From NCBI RefSeq assembly GCF_000702885.1, contig NZ_JNKO01000001.1, forward strand, positions 248,001 to 312,000: a stretch of 64,000 nucleotides of DNA, read 5' to 3'. The number at the start of each line of letters is the position of its first letter. Position 1 is the stretch's first letter. Under the pieces are notes generated by a model. That model ran no database searches, was not told the DNA's origin, and saw only the letters and a program-made list of their open reading frames with translations. This document shows positions 26,270-34,664 of this stretch, in pieces. The translations under genes and the position numbers were made by a program. This DNA comes from Oribacterium sp. P6A1 (lineage in GTDB: Bacteria > Bacillota > Clostridia > Lachnospirales > Lachnospiraceae).

Positions 26270-28273
26270 TTAAAAAAGTTTCTTCTTTAGCTGCTCCCCG
26301 CAAGCAAAGGGTCCCGCAATCGGACATACTTCCCTGTGATCACCAAAGTAGTCTTCATTGAAAATGATCTCACTGCCGTCCGGATTTTCAAATCGCATCT
26401 CCGGTTCAAATGCATAGCCCAAAGTGGCTGTTGAAACGGTTCTTACATTCTTTTCAGGAAGATACTCATAAAGGTTTGTCTCAAGAACCGGTTCTTTATC
26501 GCTGCCTGTCAGCCTCCATTTGACCTTATGTGCATCATCCACATAGGCGTCCTTTTCCATATCGCCGCTTTCTGCACCGTTGAAATACAGATTGCCTGCT
26601 GCATCCACAGGGAAATGCTCATAATATTTATCCTTGGCACCCTCATCGGAAAACTTCCACGGGCCAAAATTCTTTAAGTACTCTTCTGTTGTGGGATATC
26701 CGTTATAAACAGAAAGACCGCACACAAAATTGTATTCCTTCTCTGTCTTGGTTTCCTTTGCGTAATCCTTATAATCCTGAAGGATGTCGGGCTGGAGGAA
26801 GATGTTGTTGTAGAAACGCATATCACCGTGATTAAAGGTCATAAAGCCTGCCACATCTGTCTTGTGAGGCACATGATATGGCGTATAACGTGGTGTAGGA
26901 AGATATGCACCTCCGTTTTCAACTCCGGCATCAACATAAGTGATAGCCCCGCCTATCAGATTATGAACACAGGCTATACCCTGAGCACTGATACGCATTG
27001 ACAGTGGTGAAAGGAACAGATTGTTGTCGAGAAGTGTGGGGCCATGAGATACCTCTACCCAGATATCCTCACCAAGTCCCAGAAGACTTGTGATCTTTAT
27101 GCCCTTCGGCGGCGTATTGTCATGGAAAAGGCTCTGTGTGACCCTTGTTCCCTGTGCCTGCCAGTCAAGCCACATTCCTCTTGTGCAGTGATGTATATGA
27201 TTTCTGCGGAAGATAACATCGATTGCAGCATGCATCTTTATACCGCCGATTTCCGCTCCGGCGAGATCCTGCTTATTGTTGATGTTATGTATATGATTAT
27301 CCTCGATAATAGAAAAGGCTCCGCCAAGATGACCTACGATACCGGTCTGTCCGCAATGATGTATATGACAGCGGCGGATGATATGTGAACCTACTGTCTC
27401 CTTTGACCATCCTTCATTGACAGCCTGCATCACACAGTCTCTCTGTGTCTGAGTGCCATCCTTCAGGCCGAAGCGTGTCCACTTGTTGTCATTTTCAGGC
27501 TGAAGATACTTTCCGAGACTTATTCCCGAGCATCTTGAATCACTGATCTCGCAATCCTCGATGATCCAGCCCTTTGACCAGTGAGGCCCCACCATTCCGT
27601 CCTGATATGCAGTTGGCGGTGCCCAGGTGGTTGCTGCTTGTTTGATAGTAAATCCGGAAACTGTAATATAGCCTATCCCCTCTTTCGATGGCATAAAGCA
27701 GTTTCTGCGGACATTAAACTCCATATCATGCTCTCTCGGATCTGCTCCGAGGTTTACATAGATCAGAGTATCATTGCCATCCTGCTCCGTATACCATTTG
27801 CGTACAGAAACCTCTTCAGGTTCCCATGACATAGGAGCCGGTTCCGGATTCAGAAGCTCCTCTTTCTTCATTACCTCGTAAAGCTGTACCCCATCCATAT
27901 AGACTTCACCGGTATGTACAGGAAGCTCTGCAAAGTACCAGTCTCCCTTTACCATAGTTGTGTAAGGATTGTAATCACCGAAAAGTCCATTGCCGATCCG
28001 AGCCACATAAACATTTCCTTCAGCATGCTCCCATCCCGTAAGCTTTTCTGCGCCTGTGATTACTGCCTCCCCGGGTTTTTCCGAACGATATACGATACGT
28101 GCTTCCTGTGTTCCTGCGTGAGCTGGATTTACATACTCACGGTAAACTCCGGGAGCTACTATTATTTCATCACCTGGCTTTGCTATCATTGCCGCCTCGG
28201 AAATCTTTTTGAAAGGTCTCTCTTTAGTGCCATCACCACTTCTGAAGGCTTTCTCTGACACATGATATACCAT
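26270..28273 (-). CDS. GH120 beta-xylosidase (right-handed beta-helix)
   Basis: A 667 aa cytoplasmic glycosidase of the parallel beta-helix GH120 family, whose type member is Thermoanaerobacterium saccharolyticum XylC. Recognisable blocks are VYREYVNPAHAG, SGFTIKQAATTWAPPTAYQ, HWSKGWIIEDCEISD and GIVGHLGGAFS. The expected catalytic pair is the Asp in MWLDWQAQGTRV (about residue 380) and the Glu in VEVSHGP (about 410). There is no signal peptide, so it acts on imported xylo-oligosaccharides. It lies between the AraC regulator and xylB. The assignment rests on remembered family motifs and is strong. Confidence 0.87.
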   Translation of the reverse strand: MVYHVSEKAFRSGDGTKERPFKKISEAAMIAKPGDEIIVAPGVYREYVNPAHAGTQEARIVYRSEKPGEAVITGAEKLTGWEHAEGNVYVARIGNGLFGDYNPYTTMVKGDWYFAELPVHTGEVYMDGVQLYEVMKKEELLNPEPAPMSWEPEEVSVRKWYTEQDGNDTLIYVNLGADPREHDMEFNVRRNCFMPSKEGIGYITVSGFTIKQAATTWAPPTAYQDGMVGPHWSKGWIIEDCEISDSRCSGISLGKYLQPENDNKWTRFGLKDGTQTQRDCVMQAVNEGWSKETVGSHIIRRCHIHHCGQTGIVGHLGGAFSIIEDNHIHNINNKQDLAGAEIGGIKMHAAIDVIFRRNHIHHCTRGMWLDWQAQGTRVTQSLFHDNTPPKGIKITSLLGLGEDIWVEVSHGPTLLDNNLFLSPLSMRISAQGIACVHNLIGGAITYVDAGVENGGAYLPTPRYTPYHVPHKTDVAGFMTFNHGDMRFYNNIFLQPDILQDYKDYAKETKTEKEYNFVCGLSVYNGYPTTEEYLKNFGPWKFSDEGAKDKYYEHFPVDAAGNLYFNGAESGDMEKDAYVDDAHKVKWRLTGSDKEPVLETNLYEYLPEKNVRTVSTATLGYAFEPEMRFENPDGSEIIFNEDYFGDHREVCPIAGPFACGEQLKKKLF

Positions 28274-28370
28274 ATTGTTTTTTCCTTCTCTTTCATTTAT
28301 TTTTCTTCCGGTTCTCAGGAGACCGTAAGATAAAGCATTACTTAAGCTTTTGATCCGCTGTATATTTCAC

Positions 28371-29165
28371 TCACTCAACCCATCCGGGTATAAGAATAGA
28401 CGGATTCACGCCTACAGATTTTTTAAAGGCCTTACTGAAATAGTAAATATCCGAAAAGCCGCATTGCTCCGCAACCTGAGATACACTGTACTCTCCGCTG
28501 TAAAGCATATTTTTGGCTACCTCCATACGGATCTCCATGAGTTTTTGATTAAAACTCACCCCTGTGATTTTTTTAAATATATTGCCGTAATAGTTTGGAT
28601 GAAGACCGTAGTGTTCCGCAGCCCCTGTGATACTGAGAGGCTCGTGAAAATGCTGTTTCATATACTTGATGGTTTCGGTAATACGGGGATCCGCCTGTTC
28701 ACTCAGTTTCTTTTCATAGACTGACATCACCTCCGCCACATAAAGGCATGCAAGTCCCCGGGCTTTAAGCTGATACCCCGGCTCTCTGCCTGTCCAGACC
28801 ACTTCAAGATCATGCAGTATTTCCAGTACCTTCGGCTGCTGACGAATGTTTGTGATAGTATCAAGCGGCAGCTGTACATCCTGTCCCTGTGTATCTTTAA
28901 ACATCAAATTTACAGCGTAGCATTCCATCAGATCATCGGTGACACACTCTGCCTGCCGTCGTGATCCTTTTGGAATGTAGATGATATCTCCTGCTTTTGC
29001 TATATAGGTCTTGTCATTGATGTGATAGACTGCCGCTCCCTTTACAACATAGGTGAAATCAGTGAAGGGAATCGTCATTGGTGTAATGCACCATTCCGGG
29101 GTGCATTTTCTGTGAATGAAATAATGCACCTCCGGAACGAGATTGCTGTAGTTGTATACGTTCAT
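28371..29165 (-). CDS. AraC-family transcriptional regulator of the xylan locus
   Basis: 264 aa from the ATG at 29165, which lies just past the stop of the preceding permease gene; the longer ORF would overlap that gene by over 100 nt. An N-terminal cupin-like sensing domain (about residues 30-100, with YIPKGSRRQAEC) is followed by a C-terminal double helix-turn-helix of about 100 residues. The latter shows LSITGAAEHYGLHPNYYGNIF and the signature CGFSDIYYFSKAFKKSVG. Its position inside the transporter-hydrolase operon suggests it activates that operon in response to a xylo-oligosaccharide or xylose. Confidence 0.9.
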   Translation of the reverse strand: MNVYNYSNLVPEVHYFIHRKCTPEWCITPMTIPFTDFTYVVKGAAVYHINDKTYIAKAGDIIYIPKGSRRQAECVTDDLMECYAVNLMFKDTQGQDVQLPLDTITNIRQQPKVLEILHDLEVVWTGREPGYQLKARGLACLYVAEVMSVYEKKLSEQADPRITETIKYMKQHFHEPLSITGAAEHYGLHPNYYGNIFKKITGVSFNQKLMEIRMEVAKNMLYSGEYSVSQVAEQCGFSDIYYFSKAFKKSVGVNPSILIPGWVE

Positions 29166-29176
29166 AATTTGTGTTT

Positions 29177-30118
29177 TTAACCCTTTACGCCGGATGCTGC
29201 TATACCTTCTGTGAAATACTTCTGCGCTACAAAATAAAGGATGATAGCCGGTAACAGTGCGATGAAAGACATTGCCAGAATCTGATTCCATGCTACTACA
29301 CCACTTGAAGTATCTACGGACATCTTAAGTGCCAGTGATACAGGATACTTCACAAGGCTTGTGATATAGATAAGGGGTCCCAGGAAATCATTGAAACTCC
29401 AGATAAACTGGAAGATAAGACAGCTTACAATGGTCGGTTTAAGTATAGGCAATATGATAAGGATAAGACGCTGGAACGAATTACATCCGTCCAGAGTTGC
29501 CGCTTCATCAAGATAGGTCGGTGTTGATCTCAGGAACTGGATGATCATGAACACAAAGAAAGGTTCATTGGCAAAAACCGAGGTAGCGATCAACGGTACA
29601 TAAGTATCCAAAAGGCCGAACTTTTTCCACATAAGGTACAGCGGAATGCGGATAACTACCTGTGGCAAAAACAGGGTGGACATAAACAGCGCGAAAAGAA
29701 TCTTTTTGAAAGGAAACTCAAATCTCGCAAACCCGTATGCCACCAGTGTGCTGGATGCTACCGTAAAGAAAAGCTTTGGAATTACATACATAAAAGTATT
29801 TAGATAGTATTTTCCGAAATTATATTGTGTTCTTGTGTGCCAGCCATCCTGATATGCCTTAAAGTCAATATGGGACGGTATAAAGTTTATGGATGTGAAG
29901 ATCTCACTGTTGTCCTTGAAGGTTCCGCCGATAAGCCAAAGAATAGGATAGATCATGATGAAAGCCCCGATCGTAAGGACGATGTATCTTATCACCTTAC
30001 TGATCTGTTCATTTCTCTGTCTCAGTAATTCTCTGGATATCTTTTTATTATCTGTACTCATCATATCAGCCCTCACCTGAATGGTATTATTGTCCATTTT
30101 CATAGCATCAACCCTCAT
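29177..30118 (-). CDS. Sugar ABC transporter permease (MalG/UgpE type)
   Basis: A six-helix permease with the EAA loop LDEAATLDGCNSFQRLILI (about residue 205), the MalG-like group of CUT1 importers. The first membrane helix is about 40-60. The start is uncertain. The ORF opens at 30118, but two near-identical initiation regions (ATTCAGRTGAGGGYTGAT) occur, one at the ORF start and one before ATGATG at 30061-30064. The second gives a 294-295 aa protein of normal length. It overlaps the upstream permease gene if the long start is used. No ATPase gene is in the operon, as is usual for CUT1 systems sharing a MsmK-type ATPase. Confidence 0.9.
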   Translation of the reverse strand: MRVDAMKMDNNTIQVRADMMSTDNKKISRELLRQRNEQISKVIRYIVLTIGAFIMIYPILWLIGGTFKDNSEIFTSINFIPSHIDFKAYQDGWHTRTQYNFGKYYLNTFMYVIPKLFFTVASSTLVAYGFARFEFPFKKILFALFMSTLFLPQVVIRIPLYLMWKKFGLLDTYVPLIATSVFANEPFFVFMIIQFLRSTPTYLDEAATLDGCNSFQRLILIILPILKPTIVSCLIFQFIWSFNDFLGPLIYITSLVKYPVSLALKMSVDTSSGVVAWNQILAMSFIALLPAIILYFVAQKYFTEGIAASGVKG

Positions 30119-30977
30119 CTGAATAGAATACCCATTTATCCTGCGTATAGAACAGAATCATTGTAATTACCACAATAATGCTGAACAGAACCCAGCTTGC
30201 TGCACTTGCATAACCCATCCTGTAATACTTGAACGCATTGTCATAGATAAACATGGAAGTCATGTAGGTTGCATTCAAAGGACCGTTTCCTGTTACAAGA
30301 TATGGACCATTGAACTCCTGGAATGCATTGTTTAACTGCATGACCAGATTAAAGAAAATTGTTGGTGTGATGAGGGGTACTGTTATTGTGAAAAACTGAC
30401 GTATCTTTCTGGCACCGTCTACATCAGCAGCCTCGTAGAGCTCCTTGGGAACATTTTTCAATGCTGCAAGGAAGATAAGCATTGAAGAACCGAACTGCCA
30501 TATCTTAAGAAGTATGATTATGGTCATGGCTCCCGAAGGGTTTGAAAACCAGCCTATAGGGGCTATACCGAATTTACCGAGGATGAAATTTACCACTCCG
30601 TTCTGCTGGAACATAAATCTCCAAAGTACAGCTACTGCAACGTTTCCGCCAAGGATTGACGGTATATAATAGGCCGTTCTGTAAAAACGTATGCCCTTCA
30701 GTTCAAAATTCAGTATAAAAGCTACTATAAGTGAAAATGCAAGCTGTAAAGGCACTGTCAGCAGTGTGTAAAAAAAGGTGTTATTCAGGGTTTTGATAAA
30801 ATCCTTTTGAGTGAACAGTGTAAGGTAATTCTTTATTCCCACAAAGTTGGCAGAACCGATGAGGTTGTAATCTGTAAAGCTTGTTGCCAGAGCATTTAAA
30901 AAGGGATAAGCCGTCAGAAAGATAAATCCCACAAGCCATGGAAGAATGTACAAAAGGCCGACTTTACTTTTTTTCAT
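30108..30977 (-). CDS. Sugar ABC transporter permease (MalF/UgpA type)
   Basis: A 289 aa permease of the MalF-like CUT1 group with six membrane helices; the EAA loop is LYEAADVDGARKIRQFFTI (about residue 185). I chose the ATG at 30977 (MKKSKVGLLY), which has AGGAGA at 7 nt; the upstream ORF extension has none. It pairs with the following MalG-like permease to form the channel and with the preceding lipoprotein as receptor. Substrate is inferred to be (glucurono)xylo-oligosaccharide from the neighbouring GH67 and GH120 genes. Confidence 0.92.
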   Translation of the reverse strand: MKKSKVGLLYILPWLVGFIFLTAYPFLNALATSFTDYNLIGSANFVGIKNYLTLFTQKDFIKTLNNTFFYTLLTVPLQLAFSLIVAFILNFELKGIRFYRTAYYIPSILGGNVAVAVLWRFMFQQNGVVNFILGKFGIAPIGWFSNPSGAMTIIILLKIWQFGSSMLIFLAALKNVPKELYEAADVDGARKIRQFFTITVPLITPTIFFNLVMQLNNAFQEFNGPYLVTGNGPLNATYMTSMFIYDNAFKYYRMGYASAASWVLFSIIVVITMILFYTQDKWVFYSDEG

Positions 30978-31037
30978 AGATATTCTCCTGAAACCATACT
31001 GCCGGAGCCTGTCCGGCAGCATATTAATTTTTATCAA

Positions 31038-32390
31038 TTACTGATTCTGAGCCTTCAGTGTTTCAAGTGCAGAAGCATTGGCCTCATATATAGCCTTTCC
31101 GCAATCCTCAGCAGAAATCTGACCGTACTCAAACTGTTCGTAATTATCCTGATATGCCTTGTTGAAGTCAGCAGATTCAAAGAACGCTACCTCATTGATT
31201 ACCTGAGCCTTTGCTGTAAACTCATAGGCTTCCTTAACGATATCTGTGATCTGTCCATCCTCTTCCAAAGTCTTCTGTGCAGCCTTAGATGCCACCATGC
31301 CTCTCTTTGTGCCCATGAGCTTAACTCCCTCAGGATCATTCAGAATATACTGAAGGAACTTTGCGGCCTCCTTTGTGTTCTTGCAGTTCTTGTCGATGGC
31401 GAGAAGCAGTGAAGGCTTTGCCATAGTTCCGGTAAACTTGGCATTATCAATAGTCGGAAGCTCAGCGATAACCAGTGAATCACCTTTTTCCTTTAATGTT
31501 GCTTCATTGGATGCAACACCGCCGGTCCACTCCATAACACCGAGATATCCTGCATTAAGGAACTTCTCATTCTGTGCTACTGACTTAGGATCGTTGCCGA
31601 CATTTTCCACATAGTCCTCTCTTGAACAGAAAACATGCTTGTCAGCCATATCCTTATACCACTTTACAGCCTCTGTATAATCGTCTGCTGTCCAGTTCAT
31701 GGTGTAATCATCATTGAACTCTCCCTTACCTGTCTTCTGCTGAAGATAATAGGTTGCCGCAAAACGGATAGTGGGACTTACTACAAGGTAATTGTCAGGA
31801 TCCTTTGCTGTTACGATAGCTGCATCCTTCTCATAATCCTCAAATGTCTTGGGAAGTTCTGTGATACCGTATCTTTCAAAGGCTGACTTGTTTAAGTAAA
31901 ATCCCATGGTGTTCTGTCCGTATGGGATTGCTTCCTGAACTCCGTTCATCATACCTGTTTTCAGGAAGGCTTCATCGTACTGGGAAAAATCAAAGCTGTC
32001 TTTAATGGTGCTGAGATCAAGGAATCCGTCGCCCTTTGATCCAAAGGTTGCAAGCCAGTCGAAATTCAGTGTCATGACCTCTGCATTGGTTCCGCCTACA
32101 TAACGTGTCGCAAAGGTCTCCTGCAGATTGTCAAAGCCTGTGGGTTCTCCGGTTATGGTTATGCCCTCGCCGTTGGTACTGTTGAACTGATCGATTGCCT
32201 GCTGTGTTGCCTGATGACGATCATCATTGCCCCACCATGAGAAACGAAGCTGTACTCCGTCTCCGGATGCTGCCTGCTGTGATGAGCCGGCACCTTTAGA
32301 TGCTGCAGGCATTTCATTGGTTGTACTGCATCCCGCAAGTAATGATACTGCCATAGCTGTTGCCACTATTCCTGATACTCTTCTTTTCAT
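31038..32390 (-). CDS. Sugar ABC transporter substrate-binding lipoprotein
   Basis: A 450 aa lipoprotein. The signal peptide ends in the lipobox LLAGC (Cys about residue 21), followed by a Ser/Ala-rich linker and a family-1 extracellular solute-binding fold (FSWWGNDDRHQATQQAI at the start of the domain). It anchors to the outer face of the membrane and delivers oligosaccharide to the two permeases encoded next. GGAGGAAT precedes the ATG. It starts 59 nt after the GH67 stop, consistent with one transcript. Confidence 0.93.
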   Translation of the reverse strand: MKRRVSGIVATAMAVSLLAGCSTTNEMPAASKGAGSSQQAASGDGVQLRFSWWGNDDRHQATQQAIDQFNSTNGEGITITGEPTGFDNLQETFATRYVGGTNAEVMTLNFDWLATFGSKGDGFLDLSTIKDSFDFSQYDEAFLKTGMMNGVQEAIPYGQNTMGFYLNKSAFERYGITELPKTFEDYEKDAAIVTAKDPDNYLVVSPTIRFAATYYLQQKTGKGEFNDDYTMNWTADDYTEAVKWYKDMADKHVFCSREDYVENVGNDPKSVAQNEKFLNAGYLGVMEWTGGVASNEATLKEKGDSLVIAELPTIDNAKFTGTMAKPSLLLAIDKNCKNTKEAAKFLQYILNDPEGVKLMGTKRGMVASKAAQKTLEEDGQITDIVKEAYEFTAKAQVINEVAFFESADFNKAYQDNYEQFEYGQISAEDCGKAIYEANASALETLKAQNQ

Positions 32391-32449
32391 TTCATTTATT
32401 CCTCCATTATTGAGCTTTAATACTCATTTTTTAAAATTCACTGAAAACA

Positions 32450-34429
32450 TCAATCATAGATTTTTCTATGCTGTTCATCCTGTATTCCGGACTTACGATA
32501 GAAATAAGTGTTTATGGTATCTCTCCACTCTGTTGCTGCAGCAAGCTGTCTCTCAGCTCTCTCCAGTATGTTGTCATAATCCGTGTCCCTGATTTTTCCC
32601 TTCAGGCTTCTGATAAAATCCAAATACTTTTCCACAGCTTCAACACCTTTAAAGTGTGTATCGTAAATGTGCTGTATCACTGTCTTTCCGGAATGTAAAA
32701 CGTGATTGTAAGGTACATGATGCATAAACAGGAGCAGTTCATCCGGACAGGTTTTCAAATCTTCATATTCTTTAAACCGTCTGTCCGAATAACGTCTTGT
32801 ATATCCGGTTCCCGATGAAAGGCTTCGTTCACGCCCTACCCCGTTTCTGTCGGCACAATGATAAGTTCCCCATCTGTCATATTCATATCCGTCAACATCA
32901 ACTCCGTAATGTACGTTAGGCTTGCACATGAAGCCGACTCCCAAAGGACAGGTATAATCCTCGTAGGTATCCCTTGATGTCATAAGCATACGGACCATGC
33001 CCTCTTCATCCTTCTCATCAAGAGAAAAGCACAATCTCACAAAGCGTCTTGCTATTTCATCTGATGTTAATGCATTATTCCAGCACATAAGACCGTATCC
33101 GAACAGATTGGCCTGCGCCATTTTGTTGCCGGTCCAGTTCTCATCCATGCCAACATTGACTACCGCAGCGATACCGCTGTTTTTCTTTACCGGAGAGCAG
33201 TCTCTCACTATGTCCTTCACCAAAGATGAGCCTTCATATTTGGTATCAAAGTCCATAACCTCCTTCCACATAGGAAGCAGATAACACTGATCTATCTGAT
33301 GTCCGGTGTACTCCTGAGTGATCTGGAACTCTATAATCTGATTGGTTTTATGAAGCACTCCAAACAGTGGTGATACCGGTTCACGGATCTGAAAATCTAT
33401 GGGTCCGTTTTTGATCTGAAGTATGACATTATCAGAAAACTCACCATCCAGAGTGCTGAACAAGTCATAGGCTGCATTGGCACGGTCCAGGCTCCTGTCT
33501 TTCCAGGACTGCTGACAGTTATAGACGAAGCATCGCCATATGATGATCCCCCCATGTGGTTCGATGGCTTCCGCAAGCATATTGGCTCCATCCGAATGAG
33601 TTCTGTTGTAGGTAAACGGTCCCGGCTCTCCCTCCGAATCAGCCTTCACCAAAAACCCTCCAAACTGAGGGATTTCCCGATATATGGCATCAATGGTCTC
33701 TGTCCACCATTTTTTAACCCTGGTGTCACATGGATCCGCCGTATCCAATCCTCCTGCAATTATAGGGGCTGCAAAATTAATTGATAAAAACAGCCTAATT
33801 CCATAAGCTTCGAAGATATCCGCTATTTTTCTTATATGCTGAAGTGCAGGTTTCTCTACAAAGAACACTTCCAAATGATGTACATTAACATTGTTTATGG
33901 AAACTGCATTAATTCCTACCGAACACAGAAGTCTTGCATATTGAGTGATGAGGTCTGAATCATCCCGGAATTCATTGTGATCATAAAATATCGATCTGCC
34001 CGCGTAGCCTCTCTCGATGGTCCCGTCGAAATTGTCCCAATGGTTCAGCATGCGAATGCTCTGGTCCGGTACAGATCTATATGGAAAAGCAGCTTCTCTC
34101 CTGCCCGCGATCATCTCATAAAGGGAAAACAGACCATATAGATAACCCTTTTCTTCGGATGCATAGATCTTTACTGTTCCGTCCCGCTCCTTATCAATGG
34201 TGAATCCCTCTCCGAGATCATCTTCTGTTTTTACAAACTGAAGCTTTCCCTCATGAAGTGCTGTTTCAGCTGCATTTGGAAATAACCTAGATACTTCTTT
34301 ACAGATTGTTTCATGAATCTTCAATGACACATCCCCTGTAAAATCATCTATGGAATATGTTGAAAATCGATCCGGAATAGCTGTAACAAGCCAGCATTTA
34401 TCCCGTTTCGTTGTAAATTCTGTTTCCAT
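32450..34429 (-). CDS. GH67 alpha-glucuronidase
   Basis: A 659 aa cytoplasmic enzyme removing (4-O-methyl)glucuronic acid from the non-reducing end of xylo-oligosaccharides. The catalytic residues expected from the Cellvibrio and Geobacillus enzymes are visible: general acid Glu in KADSEGEPGPF (about residue 278), and the base pair Asp in KNGPIDFQIREP (about 350) and Glu in FQITQEYTGH (about 378). The N-terminal domain and (beta/alpha)8 core are full length. There is no signal peptide. It probably heads the transporter operon. GH67 with GH120 inside the cell is diagnostic of a glucuronoxylan-oligosaccharide uptake strategy. Confidence 0.92.
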   Translation of the reverse strand: METEFTTKRDKCWLVTAIPDRFSTYSIDDFTGDVSLKIHETICKEVSRLFPNAAETALHEGKLQFVKTEDDLGEGFTIDKERDGTVKIYASEEKGYLYGLFSLYEMIAGRREAAFPYRSVPDQSIRMLNHWDNFDGTIERGYAGRSIFYDHNEFRDDSDLITQYARLLCSVGINAVSINNVNVHHLEVFFVEKPALQHIRKIADIFEAYGIRLFLSINFAAPIIAGGLDTADPCDTRVKKWWTETIDAIYREIPQFGGFLVKADSEGEPGPFTYNRTHSDGANMLAEAIEPHGGIIIWRCFVYNCQQSWKDRSLDRANAAYDLFSTLDGEFSDNVILQIKNGPIDFQIREPVSPLFGVLHKTNQIIEFQITQEYTGHQIDQCYLLPMWKEVMDFDTKYEGSSLVKDIVRDCSPVKKNSGIAAVVNVGMDENWTGNKMAQANLFGYGLMCWNNALTSDEIARRFVRLCFSLDEKDEEGMVRMLMTSRDTYEDYTCPLGVGFMCKPNVHYGVDVDGYEYDRWGTYHCADRNGVGRERSLSSGTGYTRRYSDRRFKEYEDLKTCPDELLLFMHHVPYNHVLHSGKTVIQHIYDTHFKGVEAVEKYLDFIRSLKGKIRDTDYDNILERAERQLAAATEWRDTINTYFYRKSGIQDEQHRKIYD

Positions 34430-34603
34430 TTTTCACAAATCCTTTTTTTGTAGATTTAATTCTTTATTCATTTTTACTATACTATAGCGAATGAAAAAGT
34501 CTTTATAAATGGAAAAACTAACACTCATTTGTAAATTTCAAAGATTTATATCAGGGGGTGCTGCCACAGCACAATCTGTCTTTGATTTTTCTAAAATAAA
34601 CCG

Positions 34604-34664
34604 CAAAAAAAGAAAGTCAATTTGCTCATGATGATTCTGATCTGCAAATGACTTTCTTTTTTTT
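34604..34664 (-). terminator. Terminator after the acetylesterase gene
   Basis: On the minus strand AGAAAGTCATTTGC pairs with GCAAATTGACTTTCT, followed by seven T's. It separates the esterase transcript from the GH67 operon. Confidence 0.8.
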
